Assembly (NCBI GenBank): GCA_964035575.1
Contig: OZ037883.1
Coordinates: 1-64,000 of the forward strand
Direction: 5' to 3'
DNA length: 64,000 nucleotides
DNA from: Rhynchopus sp. YZ270_cl-10
Taxonomy: Eukaryota > Euglenozoa > Diplonemea > Diplonemida > Diplonemidae
The notes under the pieces are model-generated. The model searched no databases and had not been told where the DNA came from. It was given only the letters and a program-made list of their open reading frames with translations. A program made the position numbers and the translations under genes. Shown here in pieces: positions 63,886 to 64,000 of this stretch. Numbering within the stretch: position 1 is the first letter of the stretch; every line of letters starts with the position of its first letter.

Positions 63886-63910
63886 GATGAAAAATACGCC
63901 TCCATTCATC
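63886..63910 (-). repeat. Micro-hairpin, GATGAA/TTCATC
   Basis: GATGAAAAATACGCCTCCAT then TCATC. It lies 26 bp from the previous copy, one of several close pairs of different flavours. Confidence 0.65.
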
Positions 63911-64000
63911 TTAAGAAAATAGCTCTTCTTTGTATTTTTCGTCGTGAGAAAAGAGAGAACAGACGCACGACATATTTTGTTGCCAAATCACGTTTTCTCT

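Larger units (their letters stand above)
59500..64000. other. Second gene desert, runs to the window end
   Basis: No supported gene. A- and T-runs include about 33 consecutive A near 63267-63299. At least six micro-hairpins are present. Frames such as the minus-strand 61687-62163 are low-complexity. Confidence 0.55.

Overview
The window looks like nuclear DNA of a flagellate protist, most likely a euglenozoan and possibly a diplonemid. That placement is inferred, not proven by a marker. The reasons are: (1) all eleven recognisable host genes lie on the minus strand, as in long unidirectional gene clusters; (2) nine of the eleven start codons sit 7-24 nt after a pyrimidine tract ending in AG, which is the layout of spliced-leader trans-splice acceptors; (3) a few short GT-AG cis-introns with GTATG-type donors are present; (4) a BART-domain (ARL2-binding) protein suggests a cilium.

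Layout. 1-2253 is a block of diverged and near-identical ~0.4 kb tandem repeats that opens with a perfect 20-bp hairpin. 3145-5909 is an intact-looking pogo-type DNA transposon with 22-bp inverted repeats and TA target duplications. Its single 750-residue protein fuses a Ulp1/C48-like cysteine protease to a CENP-B-type DNA-binding region and a DDD transposase. 6184-9732 is about 3.5 kb of one uninterrupted 8-bp satellite. 9888-18867 is a compact gene group: SUV3 mitochondrial RNA helicase, an unrecognised probably mitochondrial protein, prephenate dehydrogenase (TYR1-like), a ubiquitin-like/BAG co-chaperone, and a membrane receptor with a degenerate class III cyclase domain. 19.0-33.2 kb is a gene desert with foldback elements and many tiny hairpin repeats. 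33256-34511 is an RRM-like RNA-binding protein with one intron. 34777-42300 is a 7.5-kb composite bounded by perfect 45-bp inverted repeats and filled with long palindromes, C-tracts and a pentamer satellite. 42418-58125 holds a GPI ethanolamine-phosphate transferase (PIG-O-like), an ADPRM-like metallophosphatase, a very large secreted protein, the BART protein, and the SKI2 RNA helicase with two introns. 58.1-64.0 kb is a second desert with another foldback element and more hairpin repeats.

Functionally the genes are unrelated housekeeping genes: RNA turnover by SUV3 in mitochondria and SKI2 in the cytosol, tyrosine synthesis, Hsp70 co-chaperoning, GPI-anchor assembly and nucleotide-phosphate hydrolysis. 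This fits a cluster shaped by transcription direction rather than by pathway.

The most unusual items are the protease-transposase fusion, a family of at least 25 micro-hairpins all in one orientation, and a ~170-bp structured repeat present twice whose inner stem shows a paired base change between copies. No tRNA, rRNA, CRISPR array or spliced-leader RNA gene was recognised.
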